Origin: Streptomyces musisoli | GTDB taxonomy: Bacteria > Actinomycetota > Actinomycetes > Streptomycetales > Streptomycetaceae | Reading direction: 5' to 3' | Length of the DNA: 64,000 bases | NCBI RefSeq assembly: GCF_016741855.1 | Contig: NZ_JAERRH010000001.1 | Coordinates: forward strand, 434,001-498,000 | Shown: piece after piece, positions 33,764 to 42,649 of the stretch | Numbering within the stretch: position 1 is the stretch's first letter | Layout of the letters: each line of letters begins with the position of its first letter | Made by a program: the position numbers and the translations under genes | Notes under the pieces: model-generated | What the model saw: the letters and a program-made list of their open reading frames with translations, nothing else | What the model was told of the DNA's origin: nothing | The model's database searches: none

Positions 33764-35383
33764 CTACCGCGCCCGTTCGACCCGGCGTTCGTCCCAGACC
33801 GGCTCCGGGGTCTCGCGGACCCGGCCGTCGCTGCCGAAGACCAGGAAGCGGTCGAAGGAGCGGGCGAACCAGCGGTCGTGGGTGACCGCCAGGACCGTCC
33901 CCTCGAACGCCTCCAGCCCCTCCTGAAGGGCCTCGGCGGACTCCAGGTCGAGGTTGTCGGTGGGCTCGTCCAGGAGCAGCGCGGTGGCGCCGGCCAGTTC
34001 CAGCAGCAGGATCTGGAACCGGGCCTGCTGCCCGCCGGAGAGCCGGTCGAAGGTCTGTTCGGCCTGCTGGGTGAGTTCGTAGCGGCGGAGCCGGGACATG
34101 GCGGCGCCCCGGTCCTGGGCGTGCTCCTTCCACAGGATGTCGAGGAGGGTGCGGCCCTTCAGCTCGGGGTGGGCGTGGGTCTGCGCGAAGTGGCCGGGCA
34201 CGACCCGGGCGCCCAGCTTCCACTCCCCCGTGTGCGTGACGTCCTCACCGGCGAGCAGCCGGAGGAAGTGGGATTTGCCCGAGCCGTTGGAGCCGAGGAC
34301 GGCGACCCGTTCGCCGTAGAAGACCTCCAGGTCGAACGGTTGCATCAGACCGGTCAGCTCGAGTCCCGCGCAGGTGACGGCCCGTACGCCGGTGCGGCCG
34401 CCCTTCAGGCGCATGGTGATGTCCTGCTCGCGGGGCGGCTCGGGCGGCGGACCGGCCTCCTCGAACTTGCGCAGGCGGGTCTGCGCGGCCTGGTACCGGG
34501 AGGACATCTCGTGGCTGACGGCGGCGGCCTGACGGAGGTTCAGGACCAGCTTCTTCAGCTGGGCGTGCTTCTCGTCCCAGCGGCGGCGCAGCTCCTCGAA
34601 GCGGGCGAAGCGTTCCCGGCGGGCCTCGTGGTAGGTGGCGAAGCCGCTGCCGTGCACCCAGGCGTCCGCGCCGGCCGGGCCCGGCTCGACCGAGACGATC
34701 TTCTCCGCGGCGCGGGCGAGGAGTTCACGGTCGTGGGAGACGAACAGGACGGTCTTCCGGGTCTCCCGGAGCTGCTCCTCCAGCCACCGCTTGCCGGGCA
34801 CGTCGAGGTAGTTGTCCGGCTCGTCCAGCAGCAGCACCTCGTCGGTGCCGCGCAGCAGCGCCTCCAGTACGAGCCGCTTCTGCTCGCCGCCGGAGAGGGT
34901 GCGTACCTGACGCCACTGGGCGCGCTCGTAGGGCACGCCCAGCGCGGCCGTGGTGCACATGTCCCACAGGGTCTCGGCCTCGTAGCCGCGGACCTCGGCC
35001 CAGTCGGCGAGGGCCTGCGCGTACCGCAGCTGGGCCGCCTCGTCGTCGACGGTCATGATGGCGTGCTCGGCCTCGTCGACCGCCTTCGCCGCCTGGCGGA
35101 TGCCGGGCGGGGCGACGGAGACGAGCAGGTCCCGGACGGTCGTCTCGTCCCGTACGGACCCGACGAACTGGCGCATCACGCCGAGTCCGCCGGCGACGGT
35201 GACGGAGCCGCCGTGCGGCTTCAGCTCGCCGGAGATCAGCCGGAGCAGGGTGGTCTTGCCGGCGCCGTTCGGGCCGACCAGGGCGACGGCGGCGCCTTCG
35301 CCGACCCGGAAGGAGACATCGCCGAGCAGCGCTCTCCCGTCGGGGAGGTAGTACTCGAGGTGCGCGGCTTCCAGATGTCCCAT
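33764..35383 (-). CDS. ABC-F family ATPase (translation/ribosome-associated type)
   Basis: The 539-residue cytosolic protein has two ABC domains and no membrane part. First domain: Walker A VGPNGAGKTT, signature LSGGEQKRL, Walker B LLLDEPDNYLD. Second: LGSNGSGKSH, RLSGGQQARF, LLLDEPTDNLDLE. The linker (about 230-320) is the charged coiled coil typical of ABC-F factors that act on the ribosome, including antibiotic-resistance members. Start ATG 35383. Repeats lie upstream. Resistance versus housekeeping role cannot be read from sequence. Confidence 0.9.
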   Translation of the reverse strand: MGHLEAAHLEYYLPDGRALLGDVSFRVGEGAAVALVGPNGAGKTTLLRLISGELKPHGGSVTVAGGLGVMRQFVGSVRDETTVRDLLVSVAPPGIRQAAKAVDEAEHAIMTVDDEAAQLRYAQALADWAEVRGYEAETLWDMCTTAALGVPYERAQWRQVRTLSGGEQKRLVLEALLRGTDEVLLLDEPDNYLDVPGKRWLEEQLRETRKTVLFVSHDRELLARAAEKIVSVEPGPAGADAWVHGSGFATYHEARRERFARFEELRRRWDEKHAQLKKLVLNLRQAAAVSHEMSSRYQAAQTRLRKFEEAGPPPEPPREQDITMRLKGGRTGVRAVTCAGLELTGLMQPFDLEVFYGERVAVLGSNGSGKSHFLRLLAGEDVTHTGEWKLGARVVPGHFAQTHAHPELKGRTLLDILWKEHAQDRGAAMSRLRRYELTQQAEQTFDRLSGGQQARFQILLLELAGATALLLDEPTDNLDLESAEALQEGLEAFEGTVLAVTHDRWFARSFDRFLVFGSDGRVRETPEPVWDERRVERAR

Positions 35384-35431
35384 GGGCAGGCATTCTCCGG
35401 GTCCCCCGGGGCCCGGGGCAAACTCATATCC

Positions 35432-35590
35432 GGCGGCGCGGCCGGACGCGGACGCCACCGGGCGACACCGGCGGCACGGCCGGACCCGGACGCCACCCGG
35501 ACGACACCGGCAGCGCGGCCGGACGCGGACGCCACCCTGGGCAACACCGGCAGCGCGGCCGGACGCGGACGCCACCCCGGGGCCGCCCGC
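35432..35590. repeat. 38-40-bp tandem repeats upstream of the ABC-F gene
   Basis: Four copies start at 35432, 35470, 35509 and 35549. Each has a ggc(g/a)gc.cggccgga core followed by cgcggacgccacc. They lie between the divergent ABC-F start and the convergent phosphatase end; the rest of 35384-35661 shows nothing else. Confidence 0.85.
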
Positions 35591-35661
35591 ACGGCCCCTC
35601 GTTCCGGTTCTCCGCCCGCACGGCCCCGGGCCGGGGGTGCGACGTCGCGGCCCCGCGTGGG

Positions 35662-36318
35662 CTAGCCGGTCGCTCCCAGTGCCTCTCCCGCCGGGCCGCC
35701 CTCGCCCGCCGGTGCCACCACGGCGCCCTCCCAGGACAGGGCCCGCCAGCCGTCGGAGGGGGAGCCGTCCAGGATCACCACGCCGGTGTTGGCCAGCGGG
35801 CGGACCGCGGCGAAGGCTACGTCGACGTTGCCGGCGCGGGCGGCGGTCCACACCCGGATCGCGGCGCCGTGGCTGACCATGGCCACGGCCCGGGCGCCGC
35901 TCGCGGCGGCCTCGGCGATCACCGCGTCGTACCGGGTGAGGGCCTCCGCGCCGCTCTCCCCGCCGGGCATGCGCAGCGCGGTGTCCCCGGCCGCCCACGC
36001 GAACGCCGTGCGCAGGTACCGCTCGCCCTCGGGGGTGTGTCCGGGCACCATCTCCAGCCGGCCGGCGGACAGCTCGCGGATGCCGTCGCGGACGACGACG
36101 TCCAGGCCGCGGGCGGCGGCCAGCGGGGCGGCCGTCTGCTGGGTACGGATCAGTGTGGAGGCGTAGAGGGCCTCGATGTCCTCGCCCGCGAGCGCCTCGG
36201 GCAGGGCCGCGGCCTGGGCCTCGCCGAGCGGGGTCAGTCCCGGGCCGGGCGCGGCGGTGTCCAGCAGGCCGTCCACGTTGGACGGGGTCTGGCCGTGGCG
36301 CACTAGGATGAGGCGCAT
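35662..36318 (-). CDS. Histidine phosphatase family protein
   Basis: The 218-residue protein has the phosphoglycerate-mutase-like RHG motif at its start (LILVRHGQTPSN), STLIRTQQTA and the C-terminal catalytic His in MVSHGAAIRVW. Family members are phosphatases for sugars or nucleotides. I chose ATG 36318 (MRLILVRHG) with a GGAGGAG site upstream over a longer start at 36369. Confidence 0.9.
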   Translation of the reverse strand: MRLILVRHGQTPSNVDGLLDTAAPGPGLTPLGEAQAAALPEALAGEDIEALYASTLIRTQQTAAPLAAARGLDVVVRDGIRELSAGRLEMVPGHTPEGERYLRTAFAWAAGDTALRMPGGESGAEALTRYDAVIAEAAASGARAVAMVSHGAAIRVWTAARAGNVDVAFAAVRPLANTGVVILDGSPSDGWRALSWEGAVVAPAGEGGPAGEALGATG

Positions 36319-36399
36319 CCGGGGGGTTCTCCTCCCGTGCCGGGGGGAGGCCGGCGTGCGGGGACACAAGTAGCGGGCACTTCAGGGTAACCGCACCCC

Positions 36400-37893
36400 A
36401 TGAGCCCAGACCTGGACCTGACCCCCCTCCAGACCGGCCGCACCGCCCTGCGCCGGCTGCTCGACCTCGACTCCCGCGTCTTCGAGGCGGCCGCCGCCTG
36501 GCACTGGCCCGGAGCCGAGCGGGTGCTGCCCCGCCTGAGCCGCAGCGCGAACCACGGGGTGCTGTGGTTCGGCACCGCCGCCGCGATGGCCGCGATCCGC
36601 ACCCCGCGGGCCCGCCGGGCCGCCGTACGGGGGGTGGCCTCCCTCGCTCTGGCCTCGCTGACGATCAACACCGTAGGCAAGCGCTCCGTGCGCCGGGCGC
36701 GGCCGGTGCTGGACCCGGTACCGCTGGTGCGGCAGCTGAAGCGGCAGCCGATCACCACCTCGTTCCCGTCCGGGCACGCCGCGTCGGCGGCCGCGTTCGC
36801 GACCGGGGTCGCGCTGGAGTCCCCGGCCTGGGGCGCCGTGGTGGCGCCGGTGGCGCTCTCGGTGGCGGCCTCCCGGGTGTACACCGGGGTGCATTTCCCG
36901 AGCGACGTGCTGGCGGGGGCGGCGCTCGGGGCGGGCGCCGCCTTCCTGGTACGGCGTCTGGTGCCCACCCGCGCGCAGCTGCGGGGGCCGATGCGACCGC
37001 ACGCCGAGGTGCCGGCGCTGCCCGAGGGCGAGGGCCTGGTGATGGTCGCGAATCAGGGCTCGGGCACCGCGGACCGGGTACGGGCACTGAAGGCCGCGCT
37101 GCCGGAGGCGGAGATCGTCGAGTGCGCGCCGGAGGACGTCGCGGACGCGCTGGCGAAGGCGGCGTCCCGGGCGCGGGTGCTCGGGGTGTGCGGCGGCGAC
37201 GGCACCGTGAACGCGGCCGCCGAGGTCGCCCTGCGGCACGGTGTGCCGCTGGCGGTGCTGCCCGGCGGCACCCTCAACCACTTCGCCTACGACCTGGGCG
37301 TGGAGGACGAACGCGATCTGGCCCGGGCGGTCCGGCACGGCGAGGCGGTCCGGGTGGACGCGGGCCGTTTCGTCACCGCGGACGGGCCGGGGCTGTTCCT
37401 CAACACGCTGAGCCTCGGCGTCTATCCGGAGCTGGTGCGCGAGCGGGACCGCTGGTCGCACCGGATCGGCGGCTGGCCGGCCGGGATACTCGGCGCGCTG
37501 CGCGTGCTGCGGGCCGACCGGCATCCGCTGGAGGTGCAACTGGGCGGTGAGCGGCGGCCGTTGTGGCTGCTGTTCGTCGGCAGCGGCATCTACCACCGGA
37601 TGGGACTGTCGCCCGGCCGGCGTACCGACCTGGCCGACGGGCTGCTGGACGTACGGGTGGTGCACGGCAGCCGCCGGCCGGCGCTCAGGCTGCTGGCAGC
37701 GGCGGCGGCGGGCCCGTTGACCCGCTCTCCCGCGCACGCGGCGGTCCAGGTGAACCGGCTGCGGCTGACGGGCATCGCGCCCGGCACCCCGCTGGCGTAC
37801 GACGGCGAGGTCACGTCGGTGTCGGGCGAGATGACGCTGGAGAAGCTGCCGGAGGCCCTGACGGTCTACCGCCCGCAGAAGACCAGCGCCTGA
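36400..37893 (+). CDS. PAP2 phosphatase fused to diacylglycerol kinase-like domain
   Basis: The 497-residue protein joins two opposing lipid activities. The PAP2 domain (about 1-195) is membrane embedded, with KRSVRRARP, TTSFPSGHAAS and SRVYTGVHFPSD. A diacylglycerol/sphingosine-kinase-like catalytic domain (about 215-495) has CGGDGTVNAAAEVA and LPGGTLNHFA. Such fusions may balance phosphatidate and diacylglycerol or handle undecaprenyl phosphate. Start ATG 36400. A strong hairpin follows. Confidence 0.88.
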   Translation: MSPDLDLTPLQTGRTALRRLLDLDSRVFEAAAAWHWPGAERVLPRLSRSANHGVLWFGTAAAMAAIRTPRARRAAVRGVASLALASLTINTVGKRSVRRARPVLDPVPLVRQLKRQPITTSFPSGHAASAAAFATGVALESPAWGAVVAPVALSVAASRVYTGVHFPSDVLAGAALGAGAAFLVRRLVPTRAQLRGPMRPHAEVPALPEGEGLVMVANQGSGTADRVRALKAALPEAEIVECAPEDVADALAKAASRARVLGVCGGDGTVNAAAEVALRHGVPLAVLPGGTLNHFAYDLGVEDERDLARAVRHGEAVRVDAGRFVTADGPGLFLNTLSLGVYPELVRERDRWSHRIGGWPAGILGALRVLRADRHPLEVQLGGERRPLWLLFVGSGIYHRMGLSPGRRTDLADGLLDVRVVHGSRRPALRLLAAAAAGPLTRSPAHAAVQVNRLRLTGIAPGTPLAYDGEVTSVSGEMTLEKLPEALTVYRPQKTSA

Positions 37894-37907
37894 CACACCA
37901 TCCCCCG

Positions 37908-37941
37908 GCGTGCCGTCGGCCCGCATGGACCGACGGCACGC
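37908..37941 (+). terminator. Strong hairpin after the PAP2-DAG kinase gene
   Basis: A perfect 12-bp inverted repeat (gcgtgccgtcgg / ccgacggcacgc) around a 10-base loop starts 15 bases after the stop. A related shorter repeat (tgccgtcagtccacatggca) follows at about 37964. Confidence 0.8.
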
Positions 37942-38083
37942 ACCGAGCGCAGACCATCCCTGACATGCCGTCAGTCCACATGGCAAAACGCCTGTCTCAT
38001 CATGCGGAGCACGCGCGTACCGTGACGTGTACCGCCGGGGTGTCGCCGGACACCGGGCCGGTACGACGAGAAGGGGCAGAGCC

Positions 38084-38905
38084 ATGCCGAAAGCGCGGGA
38101 GACGGCCGTCTACACGCACGGGCACCACGAGTCGGTGCTGCGTTCGCACACCTGGCGCACCGCCGCCAACTCCGCGGCGTACCTGCTCGGTTCCCTGAAG
38201 CCCCACATGCGGATCCTGGACATCGGCTGCGGTCCGGGCACCATCACGGCCGACCTCGCGGAACTGGTCCCGGACGGCCGGGTCACCGGCGTCGACCGGG
38301 CGCCGGGCGTCCTGGAGCAGGCCCGGGCCACCGCGGCCGGCCGCGGCCTGGGCAACGTCGACTTCGCGGTCGCCGACGTGCACGCCCTGGACTACCCGGA
38401 CGACACCTTCTGTGTGGTCCACGCCCACCAGGTGCTCCAGCACGTGGGCGACCCGGTGCGGGCGCTGCGCGAGATGCACCGGGTGACGAAGCCGGGCGGG
38501 TTCATCGCCGTACGCGACGCGGACTACGCGGCGATGACCTGGTACCCGGCGGTGCCGGGGCTGGACGACTGGCTGGACCTGTACGAGCGGGTGGCCCGGG
38601 CCAATGGCGGTGAGCCCGACGCCGGGCGCCGGCTGAAGGCGTGGGCGCTGGACGCGGGACTGACCGATGTCACGGCCACCTCCGGCACCTGGACGTTCGC
38701 CACCGCCGAGGAGCGGGCCTGGTGGAGCGGCCTGTGGGCGGACCGCACCCTGGCCTCCGCCTACGCGGAGCGGGCCACGGAGGGCGGGCACGCGACGCCG
38801 GAACAGCTGGCGGCCGTGTCCCGGGCGTGGCGGGAGTGGGGCCGGCGGCAGGACGGCTGGTTCGCGGTTCTGCACGGGGAGATCCTGTGCCGTAAGGAGT
38901 CCTGA
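38084..38905 (+). CDS. Class I SAM-dependent methyltransferase
   Basis: The 273-residue protein has motif I ILDIGCGPGTITADLAE, the acidic GRVTGVDRAPGVLE, the CVVHAHQVLQHVGDPV segment and the REMHRVTKPGGFIAVRD post-motif. It resembles UbiE/arsenite-type methyltransferases but lacks an obvious Cys set for arsenite. ATG 38084 has an AAGGGG site. It ends 12 bases before the end of the convergent gas vesicle operon. Substrate unknown. Confidence 0.87.
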   Translation: MPKARETAVYTHGHHESVLRSHTWRTAANSAAYLLGSLKPHMRILDIGCGPGTITADLAELVPDGRVTGVDRAPGVLEQARATAAGRGLGNVDFAVADVHALDYPDDTFCVVHAHQVLQHVGDPVRALREMHRVTKPGGFIAVRDADYAAMTWYPAVPGLDDWLDLYERVARANGGEPDAGRRLKAWALDAGLTDVTATSGTWTFATAEERAWWSGLWADRTLASAYAERATEGGHATPEQLAAVSRAWREWGRRQDGWFAVLHGEILCRKES

Positions 38906-38917
38906 ACCGCGGACCCG

Positions 38918-39199
38918 TCACTCGCGGGGAAGCAGCGGTCCGAGCGGGCCGAGGTCCAGGTTCAGGTCCTCGGGCCGCAGCCCGTAGCGGTCGCGCAGCT
39001 CGGCCATGCGGTCCTCCAGGAGCATCAGGGTGAGCCCGATCCGCTCCTCCTGCTCCTCGGTCAGCTCGCCGGTGTCGAAGCGGCGCACGGCCTGCCGTTC
39101 CATGAGCTGGCGCAGCAGCTCCACCACGGTCAGCACCAGCTTCACCAGGTCGCGCTCGACCGTGTCCGGTTCCAGGTCGAGCCGCTTGCGCGGGGTCAC
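38918..39199 (-). CDS. gvpK: Gas vesicle protein GvpK
   Basis: The 93-residue protein matches GvpK, a conserved accessory protein of gas vesicle assembly: DTVERDLVKLVLTVVELLRQLMERQAVRRFD then EERIGLTLMLLEDRM. Last gene of the ten-gene gvp operon read leftward (O-A-F-G-Y-Z-J-L-S-K). GTG start at 39199 overlaps the gvpS stop by four bases. Confidence 0.93.
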   Translation of the reverse strand: MTPRKRLDLEPDTVERDLVKLVLTVVELLRQLMERQAVRRFDTGELTEEQEERIGLTLMLLEDRMAELRDRYGLRPEDLNLDLGPLGPLLPRE

Positions 39200-39384
39200 A
39201 CGACCTCCTCGAAGGGTGAGGGGACCGCTTCGTTCACCGAGCTGATCAACGCGTTCAGGTCGATGCGTACCAGGTCGACGTCCGCGATCCGCAGGGTGAT
39301 GTCGCCGGTGATGACGACTCCGCCGGCCAGCAGCCGGTCGAGCAGATCGACGAGCGCGATCTCGCGCCGTTCGACGACGGTCAC
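39196..39384 (-). CDS. gvpS: Gas vesicle protein GvpS (GvpA-family)
   Basis: The 62-residue protein is a short member of the GvpA/J/S family: VERREIALVDLLDRLLAGGVVITGDITLRIADVDLVRIDL. It lacks the C-terminal helix extension of GvpA and likely acts as a minor shell or nucleation component. GTG 39384 overlaps the gvpL stop (GTGA) and it is followed by gvpK. Confidence 0.9.
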   Translation of the reverse strand: MTVVERREIALVDLLDRLLAGGVVITGDITLRIADVDLVRIDLNALISSVNEAVPSPFEEVV

Positions 39385-40154
39385 GATTTCGCCTCCCCCG
39401 TGAACGAGTAGGCGGCCCACGGACCGGTGAGTTCCACCCGGATCCCGGCCGCCTCGTCCTTCGTGCGGTCCACCAGTTCCACGAACTCCTCGGAATGCTT
39501 GCGGGACACCAGGTAGGCGGCGTTGAGCACGTTCTGCCCCCGCGTTCCGGAGAGCGCGGGATTCTGCGCGGGGTGCAGCCGGAATTCCTCGGCGCGCTCG
39601 GCGAGGCGCTCGTGCAGGCCGTGGGCGAACCGTTCGGCCCGCTGCCACTTCTCCTCCTGCGCGTGGCTGCTCTCCCGTCGGCGGCGCAGGTAGTCGCGCC
39701 CGCTCGCGGGCCTCGCAGGGGCAGGGGCCTGCGCGGTGTCGGCGGACTCGGCGGGCCCGGCCTCCAGGTACACCTTCACGCCCCACTCCACCCGGTCGTG
39801 CAGCCGGTCGAGGAGGGACCGGAAGTGGTCCTCGCGCGCCTCGATCATCGTGCGGACGGCGCTGTCGTCACGGAAGACGGTCGCGAGCCGCAGCGGCAGG
39901 GGGGTGGTGACCGTGGTGAGCGCGTCGACCACGCCCTCGTGGGCGCGGGCGGCCGCGGACAGCCAGTCGAGGTCCTCCAGATGCGCCTTCAGCGCCTCCT
40001 CGGAGAAGTCGGCCTCCGGGACCGTACTGACCACCGCCACCAGCCCGTGGTGGTGCAGCAGCGCCGGCGGGGCGCCCCCGATGCCCGTCAGCTCGGCCTG
40101 CAGGGGCGTCCCGAAGGGGCGGCACACGGCGTACACGTACCGCAGTCCGGTCAT
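39381..40154 (-). CDS. gvpL: Gas vesicle protein GvpL (GvpF/L family)
   Basis: The 257-residue protein shows the GvpF/L pattern: LRYVYAVCRPF start, LPLRLATVFRDDSAVRTMI, VEWGVKVYLE and the C-terminal NVLNAAYLVSRK...RVELTGPWAAYSF. It probably helps shell assembly with GvpF. ATG 40154 has an AAGGAGG site and overlaps the gvpJ stop. An Ala/Pro-rich insert lies at about 140-155. Confidence 0.93.
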   Translation of the reverse strand: MTGLRYVYAVCRPFGTPLQAELTGIGGAPPALLHHHGLVAVVSTVPEADFSEEALKAHLEDLDWLSAAARAHEGVVDALTTVTTPLPLRLATVFRDDSAVRTMIEAREDHFRSLLDRLHDRVEWGVKVYLEAGPAESADTAQAPAPARPASGRDYLRRRRESSHAQEEKWQRAERFAHGLHERLAERAEEFRLHPAQNPALSGTRGQNVLNAAYLVSRKHSEEFVELVDRTKDEAAGIRVELTGPWAAYSFTGEAKS

Positions 40155-40501
40155 GGTGCCTCCTTCGGAGCGCGAGTGCGGCGGCCCGGTTCCAGTTCCA
40201 GCTCCTCCAGCCGGGCCAGCCGTTCGCGCAGCTCGGCGTTCTCCCGCGTCAGCTCGTCCCGGCGGGCCCGGGAGGAGAGGGCCGGATCGCTCTCCCACCA
40301 GTCGATGCCCATCTCCTTGGCCTTGTCGACCGAGGCGACGATGAGCCGCAGTTTGACGGTGAGCAGTTCGATGTCCAGCAGGTTGATCCGGATGTCACCC
40401 GCGATGACGACACCCTTGTCGAGGACGCGTTCGAGGATGTCGGCGAGGTTCGCCCCCGAGCCCTGTCCGTAGGGCTCGGGGAAGCGGCCGGGCGTCGTCA
40501 T
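40151..40501 (-). CDS. gvpJ: Gas vesicle protein GvpJ (GvpA-family)
   Basis: The 116-residue protein has the GvpA-type core ANLADILERVLDKGVVIAGDIRINLLDIELLTVKLRLIVASVDKA and a C-terminal coiled-coil extension (ENAELRERLARLEELELE). It is a minor shell protein that may shape the vesicle ends. ATG 40501 overlaps the gvpZ stop. Confidence 0.92.
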   Translation of the reverse strand: MTTPGRFPEPYGQGSGANLADILERVLDKGVVIAGDIRINLLDIELLTVKLRLIVASVDKAKEMGIDWWESDPALSSRARRDELTRENAELRERLARLEELELEPGRRTRAPKEAP

Positions 40502-41670
40502 CGACGGCCCCCGCGCCCCGCGTACTCGGGTTCCTCTTCCTCCTCGTAGGCGCCCTCCTCGTCCTCCTCGGGCTCCCCGGACTCCTCCTCTTCGCCCTCG
40601 GCCTCGTCCTCGTACTCGCCCTCTTCCTCCTCCTCGGGCTCCTCTTCCTCTTCTTCGCCCTCGTAGGCCTCGTCCTCGTACGGTTCCTCTTCGTCCTCCT
40701 CCTGCTCTTCCTCTTCCTCCGGTGCCCCGGCCTCGCCCTCCTGCTCTTCCTCTTCCTCCGGCGCCCCGGCCTCGCCCTCCTGCTCCTCCTCGGCCACCGC
40801 GTCCTCGTGGCTGCGGACCACCTCGCCGTCGCGGATCTCGCCGCGCCAGCTGTCCTCCGCCTCTCCCTTGAGGGTGATGAAGCGGGCGAAGTGCTTCAGG
40901 TCCAGCCTGGCCCGGCGGCCCTGGGCGCGCCAGATGTTGCCGGTCTTCTCGAAGAGGCCGGTCGGGTAGTACTCGATGACCAGCAGCACCCGGGTGAGGT
41001 TCTCCTCCAGCCGGTGGAAGGAGACCACGCCCTTGGTGGTGCCCTTGGCGCCCTCCGACGTCCACTGGATGCGGTAGTCGGGTATCTGCTCGGTCGTCTT
41101 CGCCTTCCAGCTGCGGGTGGACCAGAAGATCTTCGCCTGCCAGTCGGAGTGGGTGTCGTCGGCGCGGTTCGCGCTCTTGACGCCCTTGGCGAAGCTGCTG
41201 AAGCTCTGGTACTGGGTCCACTGGTCGTAGGCGGTGCGCAGCGGTACGCCGACGTCGATGGACTCCATGATCACGGTCGGCTTCCTGCCCGCGCCGCCCT
41301 TCTTGCCCTTGCTGCCCCCGAGGCTTCTGACGGCGCTCATCACCTTGTCCTTGACTCCGGTGCCGCCCAGCTCCAGCGCGGAGCGCAACGGGCCCTTGCC
41401 CTCGGCGAGCTTGCGGCCGCCCTCCAGCGCCAGCTTGGCGAAGCCCGGGCTCTTGCCCTCGGCGATGTCGTTCAGCTTGCCGGTGGTCTCGCCGAGCTTG
41501 CGGCCGAGGCCGGTGAGCATCTTCGTGGCCTGCGCGGCCAGGTAGTCCTGTGCCTCCGCCTTCAGCCGGTCGGCGGCCTCGCTGTGGGCGAGATCGGTCA
41601 GTGGGTTGTTCTTGGCCGCGCCCGTGGCCTTGCCCGCCGCCGAGCCGACGGATCCGAGGGTCTCGCTCAT
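40498..41670 (-). CDS. gvpZ: Gas-vesicle-cluster SRPBCC protein with long acidic tail (GvpZ)
   Basis: The 390-residue protein has an N-terminal helical region (about 1-130), an SRPBCC/START-like ligand-binding domain (about 130-275: IMESIDVGVPLRTAYDQWTQ and VSFHRLEENLTRVLLVIEY) and about 110 residues of almost pure Glu with Asp, Tyr, Ala and Gly (about 275-385; repeated EEEEEQEGEAGAP). The gene position matches gvpZ in Streptomyces. Function unproven; the tail could bind the basic GvpY tail or protein surfaces during vesicle assembly. Coupled by overlap to gvpY and gvpJ. Confidence 0.85.
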   Translation of the reverse strand: MSETLGSVGSAAGKATGAAKNNPLTDLAHSEAADRLKAEAQDYLAAQATKMLTGLGRKLGETTGKLNDIAEGKSPGFAKLALEGGRKLAEGKGPLRSALELGGTGVKDKVMSAVRSLGGSKGKKGGAGRKPTVIMESIDVGVPLRTAYDQWTQYQSFSSFAKGVKSANRADDTHSDWQAKIFWSTRSWKAKTTEQIPDYRIQWTSEGAKGTTKGVVSFHRLEENLTRVLLVIEYYPTGLFEKTGNIWRAQGRRARLDLKHFARFITLKGEAEDSWRGEIRDGEVVRSHEDAVAEEEQEGEAGAPEEEEEQEGEAGAPEEEEEQEEDEEEPYEDEAYEGEEEEEEPEEEEEGEYEDEAEGEEEESGEPEEDEEGAYEEEEEPEYAGRGGRR

Positions 41671-42362
41671 CGGTCATCGCCGCCCTTCGACCGGCCTCCG
41701 GTGGCACGCCGGGCGGCGTTGCCGGCCGAGGCCGTCTTCTTCGCGGCCGCCTTGCGGGCCGCGGTGCTCTTCTTGGCCGCCGTCTTCTTCGCGGGAGCCG
41801 TCTTCTTGGCCGCGGCCTTCCTGGCGGGGGACTTGTTCCCCGGCGCCTTCTTGGCCGGCCCCTTGCCGCGCGGCTCGCCCTCCCGGGCCTCGCGGCGGTC
41901 GCGGTCCTCCCCCTGGTCCTCTTCCCGGTCCTCGTCCCGGTCCTCCTCCCGGTCCTCGTCGCGGTCGGCGTCCGCCTGGCCGGCGGACTCCTCGTAGGCG
42001 TCCTCGTCGCCCTGCTCCTCGTCGTCGGAGCCGGACGGCAGCACGCCGGAGAGCTGGTCGCGCACCTGCGTCGTGCGGCCGTGCAGCCGGTCGGCGAGCG
42101 CGTTCATCTGCCGCTCGGCCATCGCACCGGTGGCGGCCTTGCCGACACCTCGCAGATCCTGCCGCAGCTGGTCCCCGATCTCCTTGAACTGGGGATTGTT
42201 CTTGAGCTGCTGGTTCACCACGTCCGCGAGCATCTTCGGACTGAGGTTCATCTTCTTGCCGGCCACCAGGGAGCCGACCGCGAGCGCCATTTTCAGCTTC
42301 TTGGTGCGCCCGAGCAGATATCCGGCCCCTACGGCGAGGCCCATCGCAGTTCGGTTCATCAT
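41667..42362 (-). CDS. gvpY: GvpY-like gas vesicle protein with acidic stretch and histone H1-like basic tail
   Basis: The 231-residue protein starts with a GvpG/GvpT-like short hydrophobic piece (MGLAVGAGYLLGRTKKLK), a helical middle (about 30-105: VVNQQLKNNPQFKEIGDQLRQDLR), a strongly acidic DED/REED repeat (about 112-155) and a Lys/Ala-rich tail (about 170-225: AAAKKTAPAKKTAAKKS) typical of histone H1-like tails. The opposite charges within GvpY and between GvpY and GvpZ are striking. ATG 42362 overlaps the gvpG stop (ATGATG). Function unproven. Confidence 0.82.
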   Translation of the reverse strand: MMNRTAMGLAVGAGYLLGRTKKLKMALAVGSLVAGKKMNLSPKMLADVVNQQLKNNPQFKEIGDQLRQDLRGVGKAATGAMAERQMNALADRLHGRTTQVRDQLSGVLPSGSDDEEQGDEDAYEESAGQADADRDEDREEDRDEDREEDQGEDRDRREAREGEPRGKGPAKKAPGNKSPARKAAAKKTAPAKKTAAKKSTAARKAAAKKTASAGNAARRATGGRSKGGDDR

Positions 42363-42619
42363 CCCGTCCCGTTGCCTGTGGTGTTGCCGGAGCGCAGGGC
42401 GGTCTCCAGCCGGTCGAGCAGTTCGTCCTCGCGCCGGTCGAACTCCTCCTCGGTGATCTCGCCCGCCTCCAGCTGTTCTTCGAGGCGGGCGAGTTCGGCC
42501 CGTACGGTGGCGGGGTCGTAGTAGATCCGTTCCGCCTCGCGGAGCACCTGCCTGATGGCCCACGCGCTGCCCCGCACGGGTGCGAACGGCAGCAAGAGCA
42601 CTTCGCCGATCAGTCCCAC
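42359..42619 (-). CDS. gvpG: Gas vesicle protein GvpG
   Basis: The 86-residue protein matches GvpG: MGLIGEVLLLPFAPVRGSAWAIRQV, then the charged coiled coil AELARLEEQLEAGEITEEEFDRREDELLDRL. It is thought to help vesicle assembly with GvpF/L. Fourth gene of the operon (O-A-F-G). Confidence 0.93.
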   Translation of the reverse strand: MGLIGEVLLLPFAPVRGSAWAIRQVLREAERIYYDPATVRAELARLEEQLEAGEITEEEFDRREDELLDRLETALRSGNTTGNGTG

Positions 42620-42649
42620 GGTGGTCTCCTTCCGCTCGGGCCCGGAGCG

